In this document: piece after piece, positions 8,051 to 17,725 of the stretch
Layout of the letters: every line of letters begins with the position of its first letter
How positions within the stretch are numbered: position 1 is the stretch's first letter
Notes under the pieces: generated by a model
Databases searched by the model: none
Told to the model about the DNA's origin: nothing
Seen by the model: the letters and a program-made list of their open reading frames with translations, nothing else
NCBI GenBank assembly: GCA_965230665.1
Contig: CBDDLM010000004.1
Location: forward strand, 2,356,001 to 2,420,000
DNA from: JAGNRR01 sp965230665
Lineage (GTDB): Bacteria > Bacteroidota > Bacteroidia > Chitinophagales > Chitinophagaceae
Reading direction: 5' to 3'
DNA: 64,000 nucleotides
Made by a program: the position numbers and the translations under genes

Positions 8051-9259
8051 ATGATTAAACTAGGCATCCTAAGAGAAGAAAAAATACCAGAAGATTATCG
8101 AGTGCCCTTTACTCCTAAACAATGCAAGGAGATTCAGCAGCAATACCCTGCAATTCGATTTGTTGTTCAACCTTCTGAAATTAGGACCTACCCGATTGAG
8201 CGCTATAAAGAATGCAATATTGATGTGCAAGAGGACTTATCGAACTGTGATTACCTTTTCGGTGTAAAAGAGGTTAGAGTGCAGGATTTAATTGCCGATA
8301 AACCCTATTTCTTCTTTTCACATACCAAAAAAGCTCAACCGTACAATCAAAACCTTATGCACGCAATGATAGAAAAGAATATTCGCATGATTGATTATGA
8401 GACATTGACAGAAGAAAACGGACAGCGGATTGTTGGTTTTGGAAAATGGGCAGGAATCGTTGGGGCACATAATGGACTACTTACATTTGGTAGAAAGTAT
8501 CAAAAATTTAATTTACCTGCAGCACATAGCGTAGAGGATTATGAAGCGCTAAAAGCTACTTATCGAGATATGAACTGGCCAAATATGAAAATTGTTGTAA
8601 CAGGCGGAGGACGTGTAGCAACTGGTTTGTTAGAAATAATGGAAGTGTGTGGATTTAACAAAGTATCTTCTGATGAGTTCTTACAGAACGAATTTGACCA
8701 TCCAGTATATGTTCATTTGGACATTGATGATCTCTATAGAAGAATGGACGATAGTTCCTTCAACCGAGAGGACTTTTTTAAGAACCCACAAGACTATTGC
8801 TGTCCTTTTAGAGAATATACCCATGCGGCTGATATTCTTATGAATGGAATTTATTGGGAGGAACGCATTCCTGCCTATTTTAAGAAGGAAGACATTCAGC
8901 ATTCTGACTTTAAGATGAATGTTATTGCTGACGTAACTTGTGATAAGTTTGGTTCAGTGCCGATTAATCTGGGAGCAACGCCGATCGATGATCCTGTATA
9001 TGGTATTCTTAAAAGTACTTATGATAAAGTGGAGGGGTTCCAGAACACCAATGATGTTATAGATATCATGACAGTTGACAATTTACCTAGTGAGCTCCCT
9101 AAGAATGCCAGTGAACATTTTGGCAGTGTCTTAGGGAAACATATTATTCCAGAAATTCTTAAAGCTGAACGATCTACGATATTACAAAATGCAACGATTT
9201 GCGAAGGTGGCAAACTGACTAAAGCGTTTGAATACTTAAGCGATTATGCGTACGCCTAG
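8051..9259 (+). CDS. saccharopine dehydrogenase (NAD+, L-lysine-forming) LYS1-like / alanine dehydrogenase-PNT fold protein
   Basis: A 402-residue cytoplasmic NAD-dependent oxidoreductase. The N-terminal AlaDH/PNT domain carries GVKEV at about residue 76 and FFSHTKKAQPY at about residue 95. In yeast LYS1 the equivalent lysine and histidine are the acid/base pair acting on saccharopine, and both are kept here. A Rossmann segment follows (MKIVVTGGGRVATGLLEIM, about residue 180), then a lysine-rich substrate region (VIADVTCDKFGSVPINLGAT). In eukaryotes the enzyme releases lysine and 2-oxoglutarate from saccharopine; bacterial relatives may run in lysine breakdown or be specialised otherwise. The gene stands alone, so pathway context gives no help. 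An upstream TAGTTTTA is one base off the -7 consensus. Confidence 0.75.
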   Translation: MIKLGILREEKIPEDYRVPFTPKQCKEIQQQYPAIRFVVQPSEIRTYPIERYKECNIDVQEDLSNCDYLFGVKEVRVQDLIADKPYFFFSHTKKAQPYNQNLMHAMIEKNIRMIDYETLTEENGQRIVGFGKWAGIVGAHNGLLTFGRKYQKFNLPAAHSVEDYEALKATYRDMNWPNMKIVVTGGGRVATGLLEIMEVCGFNKVSSDEFLQNEFDHPVYVHLDIDDLYRRMDDSSFNREDFFKNPQDYCCPFREYTHAADILMNGIYWEERIPAYFKKEDIQHSDFKMNVIADVTCDKFGSVPINLGATPIDDPVYGILKSTYDKVEGFQNTNDVIDIMTVDNLPSELPKNASEHFGSVLGKHIIPEILKAERSTILQNATICEGGKLTKAFEYLSDYAYA

Positions 9260-9303
9260 AAATAATTTCTTCAAACGGTTCTCACGCTATCTATGCCTTG
9301 AAG

Positions 9304-9741
9304 TTAGGAATCTAATGACAGGTTAAAAACCTTCTGCGTTTTGTTTAGTGTAAATCCAAGATGTTCGTAGAAGGCATGGCTACTTTTTCTAAGTTCATTA
9401 CAACGAACTCTTACGCTTACACAATGTCCAGTTCTTGTCCATTTAATACTCTCTTGTACAAGTAGCTTACCTACACCTTGATGTCGAACAGTTTCATCTA
9501 CGACTAAGCCACCTATTTCTACGAATGCATCAGACTCTACGCGGGGTGTCCAAAAGTAATGAATCCAGCCTAGCATCTTTTCCTCTTTGAAAGCTGCCAA
9601 AACTTGATTATCTGGATGAGCTAAAACATTTTGTAAGCGCTTTTCAATAGCAACTAGACTTGACGGATAACCTAATTGATTTGAGAGGTTTACTATGGAC
9701 TTTGCATCATCTAAACGAACAGAGCGAATGGATATTTCCAT
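9304..9741 (-). CDS. GNAT family N-acetyltransferase
   Basis: A 145-residue single-domain acetyltransferase. The acetyl-CoA pyrophosphate-binding loop is clear as VVDETVRHQGVGKLLV at about residues 81-96 (R/Q-x-x-G-x-G/A), and the C-terminal ...ALGF-like end is HAFYEHLGFTLNKTQKVF. The substrate is unknown; proteins of this size modify small amines, amino acids or protein N-termini. It follows the DUF4249 gene on the same strand by 7 bp, so it may be transcribed with the TonB receptor unit by position, with no evident functional tie. Confidence 0.85.
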   Translation of the reverse strand: MEISIRSVRLDDAKSIVNLSNQLGYPSSLVAIEKRLQNVLAHPDNQVLAAFKEEKMLGWIHYFWTPRVESDAFVEIGGLVVDETVRHQGVGKLLVQESIKWTRTGHCVSVRVRCNELRKSSHAFYEHLGFTLNKTQKVFNLSLDS

Positions 9742-9748
9742 ATTTAAT

Positions 9749-10552
9749 TTATTGAATAATAAAGTCTTTTTCCGTTTGAGAATAGACTTTGAAGTATCCT
9801 AAGATATCTCCAGTAATATTCGGCGTTGGATTGTCAGGTGTAGTAGCACCGATACCTCCACCACCAGCATCTTCTAGAGCTTCTAATGTACGATAGAATT
9901 CATACATGCTTGCATCGATACATTGAAGAAGTACGGTAATGGTATCGCCAATTTGTACACCTTCATATTCATCAGAAATAGTACCTACGTTAATTTCTTC
10001 ACCATCTTGCAAGTCATCAGAAAGGAAGCTTTTATCACCACTAGGAATTCCATTGATCAAATATTCTAGATAGTAATAATTCTTTTCGCCCGCAGGATCT
10101 TTAAAATATGTGGTCAATAACGGAATCTCTCCGCCCAATGTATTTAGAGCCTCTATTGTTATAGAATCAATAGAGACGGGAGCAGCCATCGGCACTGTAG
10201 ATGTATATTCTTTTCCGTTTACATTGATGTTCAAAGAATAGGTTCTACCTGGTGTGCCTTGCATATTTTTAGCCCAGTATTCGCCAGGCATTTCCTCGGT
10301 CAAAGTCTCAGTATTTCCAATATCATCTTTTAATATCAAAGTCGCACCTGTTATAGAAGGAAAGTTATTGGGCTTGTCGTAATCAATAGTTTGTGATAGT
10401 CTAAAAATATACGGGCCTGGTTCACTTGATACATAACCACTTGCAACAAGCCGCGGTTCGGCATTATCAATTTTTAAGTCAATCACTTTTTCGCAAGAAG
10501 TAAAGCTGAATACGATAAGGACCGCTAATGCAAAAATATTAAAATGTCTCAT
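9749..10552 (-). CDS. DUF4249 domain lipoprotein
   Basis: A 267-residue lipoprotein with a type II signal peptide and lipobox cysteine at about residue 20 (FSFTSCEKV). It carries the DUF4249 signature opening (LKIDNAEPRLVASGYVSSEPGPYIFRLS...) and a beta-rich body with TLILKDD and YSLNINVNGKEYTS strands. DUF4249 lipoproteins are encoded next to TonB-dependent receptors in Bacteroidota and are thought to be surface or periplasmic partners of these transporters. Here the start codon lies 5 bp after the receptor's stop codon, giving an obvious receptor-lipoprotein pair. The ligand is unknown. Confidence 0.88.
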   Translation of the reverse strand: MRHFNIFALAVLIVFSFTSCEKVIDLKIDNAEPRLVASGYVSSEPGPYIFRLSQTIDYDKPNNFPSITGATLILKDDIGNTETLTEEMPGEYWAKNMQGTPGRTYSLNINVNGKEYTSTVPMAAPVSIDSITIEALNTLGGEIPLLTTYFKDPAGEKNYYYLEYLINGIPSGDKSFLSDDLQDGEEINVGTISDEYEGVQIGDTITVLLQCIDASMYEFYRTLEALEDAGGGGIGATTPDNPTPNITGDILGYFKVYSQTEKDFIIQ

Positions 10553-10557
10553 TAGGT

Positions 10558-12885
10558 TTAAAATTTGAAGTTATAGGAAATAGATGGAATAATTTTGAAT
10601 AAAGTTGTTTGAACGGCTTGTGTCTGTAATGGGTTGTTTGGATCTACCCTAAAATCAATGGAATATGCATTTGCTCGGTTATAAGCATTGTAAATAGAAA
10701 AATTCCATGATGACTCCTTACGGTCTGTTTTTTTACGTGTCCAGGTAAGACCAAGATCCATTCTATGATAAGCAGGCATTCGATCGGCATTGCGTTCGGA
10801 ATAATAGAAGTATTCCTTTCCATCTAATAAATACTTTCCTCTTGGAAAAGTTATTGCATTACCAGTATAATAAACCCAACTACTGGAAAGGGTAAGCTTC
10901 TTCGATATTTCATAAATACCTACGATCGATACTTCATGTGTTCGGTCCTGTTTGGCAACATAGTATTCATTGTTATTAATACCATTAATTTTTCTTTCAG
11001 TACGCGATAATGTATAACCAATCCAACCATTAAGACGTCCATATTTTTTCTTTGCAAATAATTCAATTCCATAGGCTCTGCCATGACCAAAAAGTAATTG
11101 AGATTCTACGTTCTCATTAAAGTTTAGCTCGGCACCATTCTTATAATCGATTTGATTATCCATGTATTTATAGTAGACTTCAGCAGAAACCTCGTAATTA
11201 TTCTTATTGAAGTTTCTGAAATACCCGACGGCCACTTGATCTGAGATTTCTGGTTTTACATTATTACTACTTCCTATCCATAAGTCGGTTGGGTTGCCGG
11301 AATTAGAGTTGGAAAGAAGGTGTAAATTTTGAGTATTACGTGTGTAAGATGCTTTAATCGAGTTTTCATCATCAATGGTATAATTGGCAACCAGGCGTGG
11401 TTCTAAATTAAAATAGGTTTTCCCTATTGTACCTTTGCTTAACTTAAAAGAATCTTTTTGGCTACCATCAGGATTATAGCTGTAGAATGTGCCTGGTCCC
11501 AACATGCTCCATGAGCTTAAGCGCATCCCATATTCTATATTAAATGCACCATTGAATTTATATTTATGGGACGCATAGGCTGCATTCTCCCAACCATATT
11601 TTTTTGATAGCTCAATATTCAAGTTCTGATTGGCATCTTTAACCGTAATGGCACCTGGTATAATCGTATGGTAAATTGAGTTTAAACCAAATTTGAATTC
11701 ACTTTTCGAACTTGCAAAATATTGAAAATCTTGTTTTAGGTTCCAATCTCGTATTCTTGAGAAAATATTGAATTCTACACTACCAAAGTCACCTCCAATA
11801 TTGTAGTCGAAATTTGAGAAAATAACGGAGGTATTTGAGAAAAGCTTTTGATTAAAAATATGGTTCCAACGAAAGGTACCTGTAGCATTCCCCCAGTCGA
11901 TTCCAAATTGATCTCCAAAACCAAGAACATCTTTTCCAAAGTATCCAGACAAGTAGACTCTATTCTTTTCGTCAATTTTATAATTGGCTTTGGCATTAAA
12001 ATCGTAGAAATAAAGCTTCGCTTTTTTGACGTTGGTATCTTTGGAGAATACAGTAAATACATCGGCATAAGTTCTTCGTCCAGAAACTAGGTAAGACCCT
12101 TTATCTTTTACAATAGGACCTTCGACATTTAGTCGGGAGGCTATAAGCCCAATCCCGCCGCTTACACTGTGATGCTGGTTATTCCCATCTTTCATTTTTA
12201 CATCTAACACAGACGAAAGACGCCCACCGTATGAAGCAGGAGCCGTTCCCTTATACAGTTTTACATCTTTTACCGCATCAGAATTGAATACAGAGAAAAA
12301 GCCTAACAGGTGAGAAGCGTTATATACAGGAGCTTCATCAAGTAAAACTAGATTCTGATCTGCGGAACCTCCTCGAACAAAAAAACCAGAGTTTCCTTCT
12401 CCGGCTGATTTTACACCAGGTAAAAGTTGAATGGTTTTAAGAATATCACGCTCCCCGAACAAAACAGGTATTTTATTAATCATCTTCATGTCGAGTTTCT
12501 CAACACCCATCTCTGTGCTGGTTATTTGGTCGTTGTCCTTCTTGCCTTTTACAACAACCTTTTTGAGTTCACTCTTTTTTGCAACAAGTTTTATCTCTTT
12601 CGTAATGTTCTTATTCAGGTTGATGCTAACCTCTTGCGATTGGTATCCAACGGATCTTATGAATAGCGTATGCGTTCCTTCCTCTAAGGTCATAGAATAG
12701 AATCCGTAGGAATTTGTTCTGGCGCCAAAGGTTTTTTTATCCTTTAGTACAACAGTCGCACCAATAATCTCTTCACCATTTTTAGAGTCTGTAACGTGAC
12801 CACTTACCGTGAATTTGGCTTGAGCCATCAATTGTGTATTAGCCATTAAAATGAGGCTGAGTAACAGAAGTGTTGTTTTTTTCAT
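10558..12885 (-). CDS. TonB-dependent outer-membrane receptor with carboxypeptidase-regulatory-like domain
   Basis: A 775-residue outer-membrane transporter. A signal peptide (about residues 1-21) is followed by a carboxypeptidase-D regulatory-like beta-sandwich (FTVSGHVTDSKNGEEIIGATV to about residue 110). The plug domain follows, with FGERDILKTIQLLPGVKSAGEGNSGFFVRGGSADQNLVLLDEAPVYN, and then the 22-strand barrel, ending ISYNFKF with the C-terminal aromatic typical of outer-membrane proteins. It imports a large or scarce ligand using TonB energy. The size and DUF4249 partner separate it from SusC, which is about 1,000 residues and pairs with SusD. It is the first gene of a unit with DUF4249. 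A near -7 element (TACATTTA) lies 9 nt before the ATG. Confidence 0.93.
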   Translation of the reverse strand: MKKTTLLLLSLILMANTQLMAQAKFTVSGHVTDSKNGEEIIGATVVLKDKKTFGARTNSYGFYSMTLEEGTHTLFIRSVGYQSQEVSINLNKNITKEIKLVAKKSELKKVVVKGKKDNDQITSTEMGVEKLDMKMINKIPVLFGERDILKTIQLLPGVKSAGEGNSGFFVRGGSADQNLVLLDEAPVYNASHLLGFFSVFNSDAVKDVKLYKGTAPASYGGRLSSVLDVKMKDGNNQHHSVSGGIGLIASRLNVEGPIVKDKGSYLVSGRRTYADVFTVFSKDTNVKKAKLYFYDFNAKANYKIDEKNRVYLSGYFGKDVLGFGDQFGIDWGNATGTFRWNHIFNQKLFSNTSVIFSNFDYNIGGDFGSVEFNIFSRIRDWNLKQDFQYFASSKSEFKFGLNSIYHTIIPGAITVKDANQNLNIELSKKYGWENAAYASHKYKFNGAFNIEYGMRLSSWSMLGPGTFYSYNPDGSQKDSFKLSKGTIGKTYFNLEPRLVANYTIDDENSIKASYTRNTQNLHLLSNSNSGNPTDLWIGSSNNVKPEISDQVAVGYFRNFNKNNYEVSAEVYYKYMDNQIDYKNGAELNFNENVESQLLFGHGRAYGIELFAKKKYGRLNGWIGYTLSRTERKINGINNNEYYVAKQDRTHEVSIVGIYEISKKLTLSSSWVYYTGNAITFPRGKYLLDGKEYFYYSERNADRMPAYHRMDLGLTWTRKKTDRKESSWNFSIYNAYNRANAYSIDFRVDPNNPLQTQAVQTTLFKIIPSISYNFKF

Positions 12886-13336
12886 TTATGCGTGTAAATG
12901 TATATTGCATAACGAGCTGTGCCGCATGAAATTGTGTTAAATGGTAGGAAAAAAGTATAAGCGGGTATGCTTTATGATTCCTTTATGATTTGTTTTCCTT
13001 CCATACCAATGGCGGAGCCTTTTTCGAGCAACACATTACGTGGTTCGGCGTCCAATAAAAAACCGAAACCCTTGCCTTATAATCTACCAAAGACATCTTG
13101 AATAGCGTGATGCAATACCTCATAATCCTGTCAATGGGGATGTTGTACTGCGTACTCAGTAGTTTTGTTATGGCTCACTTCATGATAGCCTCAGTAATGC
13201 TATGTAATTTTGAACCTCACGTCAGTGAACGAGACGTATAGCTGTAGATGCAGGAGTTGCATTAAAACTTGAGATACAATCCTATTGGTTTGTATCAGCT
13301 GGTTCTTATTACTCGTTATCGAAGAAATACTAGGTT
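12886..13336. other. 450 bp gene-free stretch, possible decayed coding remnant
   Basis: No complete gene or RNA is seen. On the minus strand, two overlapping frames between about 13190 and 12985 read as protein-like text interrupted by stops. One contains LLSTQYNIPIDRI followed by a 40-codon open tail; the other contains YEVLHHAIQDVFGRL and GFGFLLDAEPRNVLLEKG. The mix of protein-like pieces in different frames suggests a degraded gene with indels. I could not identify it. The part nearest 12886 holds the receptor promoter. Confidence 0.3.
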
Positions 13337-14602
13337 TTATTGAATAGCAAGTTTAGGGATTGTTTTAGGTGGTGTGAGTTTAAAGGCTATGGCCATAAAA
13401 GGCTGTTCACTCAGCGTGTGTCCCTGATAAAAATTATTCAAATCCATGTGTTTATTCGTTCCCGTTAATTCAAAACAGAAGTTGTCAAAGAATTGATAAG
13501 CCAAGCCAGTATTGTAAGCAGGAAAAACAAGAAAATAATCTGTCTTACTGACTTGCAGCAGATTAATATCAAAATTGCTAATCAGCTTTAATTTTTTATA
13601 TATTGTTTTTCTTACATCATAACAAACTTCAAGTGCGTAAATATTACTTCCCTGATACGAAGTGTATAGTCCCCATTGGTTAATAGGACGATAGTAGTTC
13701 TTTAAAGGGTATAATTGATCTCCAGTAAAACCTCCGGCACGATTAGAATAGTCTATCAACTGATCAAACTGATGCCCAGCATTATATGCTTTATCATAGT
13801 ACCTAATTCGAGCCTTCACCTTATGGTCCTTGAATTGCGTTTGGTAACCTAAACCATAAGCTATGCCATTGGTGAAGTTGGGATTCAAACGATAATCCAA
13901 TTGTACTTCTATGCTAGAGTTCGTCGATAATTTATAGGAAAAATAATTTGAGATGGTTCTGTCTGGACCGGGTATTTGGTAAATACTGTTTATAGAGAAG
14001 GACAAGGAATTAAATATTTTGTCGCTATTATACTCCAAGCCGTATTTGCTCATCTGGTGGAGTCCTAAACCAATATTGCTGGCTAGATCGCCTATACCAT
14101 ACACGGCTAGCCAGAAATTCTTGTAACCAACTCTTGCGGTGTATCCATGAAAATCCATATTGTAAATCCGCAACATATCATTGAAGTTTTCATTCCATAA
14201 ATCTCCTGCAATAAGTGCTGTTTTCAGGTCTTGTTTAAAAAGGTGAAAGGTGTCAACAAGGTCTATCGTTATCCTAGGAAAGATAGCCCAATATTTTAGT
14301 ACATTACTACCACCAGAATGATTTCTTTCTTCGAAAAACAAGCTTAAGTTGACCTTGTATTTATCTTGGTAGGTAGGGATGACCCCTAAACCGCCATAAA
14401 TAGCAAAATGCATAAAGGGATTATTATGAACATACGGACGATTCCCATTGATGGTTTTGGCTTTATCGTAACCCACGCCGAGGGTATGCATTCCTTTCAT
14501 TTCATAGGTAATACCTAAATCTATATCTGTAGCATCTTGGGCATTTATAGATATTATACTACAGCAAAACAAAAGAGTAAGGGCAGTTCTTTTTAAATCC
14601 AT
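13337..14602 (-). CDS. uncharacterised exported, probably outer-membrane beta-barrel protein
   Basis: A 421-residue protein with a signal peptide (MDLKRTALTLLFCCSIISINAQ). The mature part is a series of alternating-polarity strands rich in Tyr, Asn and Gly (for example YSFKL-like strands NYFSYKLSTNSSIEVQLDY and AYGLGYQTQFKDHKVKARIRYY), as in outer-membrane barrels. I do not recognise a family. It lies upstream of the TonB receptor but is separated from it by 450 bp, so co-transcription is unlikely. A TACGTTTT element one base off consensus precedes the ATG by 11 nt. Confidence 0.6.
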   Translation of the reverse strand: MDLKRTALTLLFCCSIISINAQDATDIDLGITYEMKGMHTLGVGYDKAKTINGNRPYVHNNPFMHFAIYGGLGVIPTYQDKYKVNLSLFFEERNHSGGSNVLKYWAIFPRITIDLVDTFHLFKQDLKTALIAGDLWNENFNDMLRIYNMDFHGYTARVGYKNFWLAVYGIGDLASNIGLGLHQMSKYGLEYNSDKIFNSLSFSINSIYQIPGPDRTISNYFSYKLSTNSSIEVQLDYRLNPNFTNGIAYGLGYQTQFKDHKVKARIRYYDKAYNAGHQFDQLIDYSNRAGGFTGDQLYPLKNYYRPINQWGLYTSYQGSNIYALEVCYDVRKTIYKKLKLISNFDINLLQVSKTDYFLVFPAYNTGLAYQFFDNFCFELTGTNKHMDLNNFYQGHTLSEQPFMAIAFKLTPPKTIPKLAIQ

Positions 14603-14830
14603 GTTTTATATAAAACGTAATCTTGGTGGATATATTGTGGTTGTTACAGCTTGTTGATACTTTAAAGAATGACTATTTACAGAAGAAGATTAGCAACGGT
14701 ATTTACACTGAAAAAGCCGCTAATCGAACGTGTTCTCTAGGCTTATATTAGATACATTGTTTTGAAGCACAATCTCTTCGTAGTGCCCAGGAATACTTCT
14801 CAAAGTAGTACGCTAAAACGGTTTATCGTT

Positions 14831-17590
14831 TTATAAATAAGCTCCTGTATAACTCTTCTTCACTTTTTTTAATCCTTTCGGTTCACCACTGTACAGCAAG
14901 GAGCCTCCTCTTTCACCTCCCTCAGGTCCTAGATCAATAATCCAGTCTGCATTTTTAATTACATCTATATTATGTTCTATCACAATAACAGAATGTCCAT
15001 TTTGTATAAGTGCTTCAAAAGAACTAAGAAGCTTTACGATATCATGAAAATGTAAACCAGTAGTGGGCTCATCAAAGATGAACAACATTTTTTGCGCTTT
15101 ATTGCTAAGCAGAAGAAAGGATGCCAGTTTTACACGTTGTGCCTCTCCACCACTTAACGTATCACTACTTTGACCTAATTTGATATAACCCAAACCAACA
15201 TCAGCAAGAGCCTGTAACTTAGTTCGGATCTTTTTGTTTTCCTCGAAAAAATCAATGGCCTGATCTACACTCATATCGAGTACATCGGCTATATGCTTGC
15301 CATGATATTTTACCTCTAGCACTTCTTCCTTAAAGCGTTTGCCTCCGCAGTGTTCACATAGTAATCTTACATCAGCCAGGAATTGCATTTCTACTGTGAT
15401 ATGCCCATCTCCTTTACAGCTATCACAACGTCCGCCGTCTACATTAAATGAAAAGTGTCCTGTTTTATATCCTCGTAGTTTTGAAACTTGTTGCGCAGCG
15501 TATAAAGCACGAATATCATCATAAGCTTTAATGTAAGAAACTGGATTCGATCGGCTAGATCGACCTATAGGATTTTGATCTACCATTTCAATGGCATCAA
15601 TCAAATGTGTGTCACCTGTTAATTCACCAAAGAGACCAGGTTTTACCTCAAATTGATCCTTATTATTTTTTAGGGCCGGGTATAAAATTTTTTTTATCAA
15701 AGTAGTTTTACCACTGCCACTTACACCTGTTACGACGGTGAGCATATTCAAAGGAAATTCTACATCGATATTTTTCAAGTTATGTTCTCTGCATTCGGTT
15801 AGTTCAACCTTATGAACAAAACTCCTTTTTGTTTTTTTTAAATCTACGGTTAGATCTTTATTAAGATATTGGGCGGTTAAACTGTTTTTATTTTTTATGA
15901 TCTTTTTGTAGTTACCAAAGCCAACGACTTCACCACCCAGATGAGAGGCAAGTGGTCCCATGTCAATGATGTGGTCCGCCTCTCGCATAATGAGCTCGTC
16001 ATGCTCAACCACCACCACTGTATTGCCTAGCTCTTTTAGCTTTTGCAGGACAGTAATCAATTGTTTTGTATCGCGGGCATGTAATCCAATACTTGGCTCG
16101 TCAAGGATGTAGAGTGAATCGGTCAAGTTACTCCCAATAATACGAGTTAACTGAATACGTTGACTTTCTCCTCCACTGAGTGTATTGGCTTTTCTATTTA
16201 AAGTGAGATAGTTGAGCCCAACAGTAAGTAGTGTTTCCAACCGGCTATTGATTTCGAAAAGAAGCCGCTTGGCAATTTTTATCTCTTGTTCGTTCAAAAC
16301 TAAACGGTCAAACCATTCCTTAAGTCTTGAAATGGGTAGGCTATATAATTGAGCAATATCAGTATCCTGAATCTTTACGTAAAGAGATTCTTTTCGCAAT
16401 TTTTTTCCTTTGCATTCTGGGCAGGTCGTCTTTCCGCGGTAACGTGCCAGAAGGATTCTGTACTGAATTTTATATAGATTCTGTTGTACCATAGCAAAGA
16501 AATCTGCAATACCTCCTTTGCCCTCCCATAATAATTCAAACTCTTCTTGGCTTAATTTTTCTATGGGACGATGAATTGGAAAACCTGTTTTATCACTTTT
16601 TGCTATAAAACGTTTTTGGTAGTTGTTCATTTTGTCACCCTTCCAACAAGCTACCGCACCTTCATAAACACTTAGCTTTTTATTGGGGATAACCAGTTCC
16701 GGGTCAATGCCAATCGTTTGGCCATATCCCTCGCACATTGGACAAGCTCCCTGGGGATTGTTTTCCGAGAACATATTTGGAACAGGTGTTTCAAACAAGA
16801 TGCCGTCTGCTTCAAATCTGTTACAGAAGTGGTGTAAGTGCTCATCAATTTCTAAGTAAACATCGCCGTTAGTTTCGTTAAAAGCGGTAAGAATGCTATC
16901 GGCTACTCGATGTAGGTCATCTTCATGTTTATTATAGTCTTTCGTCTTAAATCGGTCTATAAGAATATACTGTTCTTTTGTAAACTTGATGTCCTTTAGT
17001 TCTAGTAAGGTCTCGATATCTGTATACTCCTTATCGTTTATATCATACAATCTAGAATAACCCTGTTGCAGAAGTTCATTTAGATAGTATTCTGGGTTTT
17101 TCTTTGCATACGCAGGTAAGGGGATGAGTACAATAATCTTCTTATCATGCGGCATTTCTTTTATTTGGGCTACAATATCTTGTACCTCATCCTTTGTGAC
17201 TTCCTTTCCACTAACGGGAGAGTGGGTTCTGCCTATACGCGCAAACAAAATTCTAAGGTACTCATTGATCTCGGTCATACTACCCACACTTGATCGCGGA
17301 GCACTGCTTACCGTTTTTTGTTCAATAGCAATAGCAGGGCAGAGTCCTTCGATGCTTTCAACATCTGGCTTGCTCATATTTTTCATGAACTGCCTAGCGT
17401 AAGAGCTTAGACTTTCAACATATCGTCTCTGCCCTTCGGCAAAGAGGGTATCCATAGTTAATGATGACTTTCCACTGCCGCTTACTCCCGTCACAACAGT
17501 TAGTTTATTGTGAGGAATCGTGACATTAATATTCTTAAGGTTGTGCATATTAGCACCCTTGATTACAATATCTTGATTCGTCGTTGCCAT
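14831..17590 (-). CDS. uvrA: UvrABC excinuclease subunit UvrA
   Basis: UvrA recognises bulky DNA lesions as a dimer and loads UvrB in nucleotide excision repair. The 919-residue protein has two ABC ATPase halves. The first has Walker A GVSGSGKSS at about residue 35 and signature LSGGESQRIQL; the second has GVSGSGKTT at about residue 612, LSGGEAQRVKLA and Walker B FIFDEPTTGLH. The C-terminal zinc finger is intact (CDSCKGDGH ... CEHCGGKRF). The N-terminal zinc module is not: CPMC is present, but the usual partner cysteine pair is replaced by FCNRF. The start at 17590 (MATTNQDIVIKGANMHNLKN) matches the usual UvrA N-terminus; 26 further in-frame codons upstream lack family counterpart. It is monocistronic and divergent from the DUF4197 lipoprotein. 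Confidence 0.95.
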   Translation of the reverse strand: MATTNQDIVIKGANMHNLKNINVTIPHNKLTVVTGVSGSGKSSLTMDTLFAEGQRRYVESLSSYARQFMKNMSKPDVESIEGLCPAIAIEQKTVSSAPRSSVGSMTEINEYLRILFARIGRTHSPVSGKEVTKDEVQDIVAQIKEMPHDKKIIVLIPLPAYAKKNPEYYLNELLQQGYSRLYDINDKEYTDIETLLELKDIKFTKEQYILIDRFKTKDYNKHEDDLHRVADSILTAFNETNGDVYLEIDEHLHHFCNRFEADGILFETPVPNMFSENNPQGACPMCEGYGQTIGIDPELVIPNKKLSVYEGAVACWKGDKMNNYQKRFIAKSDKTGFPIHRPIEKLSQEEFELLWEGKGGIADFFAMVQQNLYKIQYRILLARYRGKTTCPECKGKKLRKESLYVKIQDTDIAQLYSLPISRLKEWFDRLVLNEQEIKIAKRLLFEINSRLETLLTVGLNYLTLNRKANTLSGGESQRIQLTRIIGSNLTDSLYILDEPSIGLHARDTKQLITVLQKLKELGNTVVVVEHDELIMREADHIIDMGPLASHLGGEVVGFGNYKKIIKNKNSLTAQYLNKDLTVDLKKTKRSFVHKVELTECREHNLKNIDVEFPLNMLTVVTGVSGSGKTTLIKKILYPALKNNKDQFEVKPGLFGELTGDTHLIDAIEMVDQNPIGRSSRSNPVSYIKAYDDIRALYAAQQVSKLRGYKTGHFSFNVDGGRCDSCKGDGHITVEMQFLADVRLLCEHCGGKRFKEEVLEVKYHGKHIADVLDMSVDQAIDFFEENKKIRTKLQALADVGLGYIKLGQSSDTLSGGEAQRVKLASFLLLSNKAQKMLFIFDEPTTGLHFHDIVKLLSSFEALIQNGHSVIVIEHNIDVIKNADWIIDLGPEGGERGGSLLYSGEPKGLKKVKKSYTGAYL

Positions 17591-17725
17591 TCGATTTACA
17601 ATATTAATTACTGGCAGCCGCACAGCAATCTTTGTCTTCCGATTTATTAAATTTTTGAAAAGGGACACCCTATAACAACTGAAATCTATTAAATCGTTCT
17701 ATTTTGCTTGCAAATAATTACAATA

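Noticed and set aside
14603..14830. Possible small RNA upstream of the 421-residue barrel protein
   Set aside because: Only a 6 bp hairpin near the uvrA stop and no promoter-terminator pair were found.
17591..17668. 26-codon N-terminal extension of uvrA
   Set aside because: It has no counterpart in the family; the ATG at 17590 starts the usual UvrA sequence.
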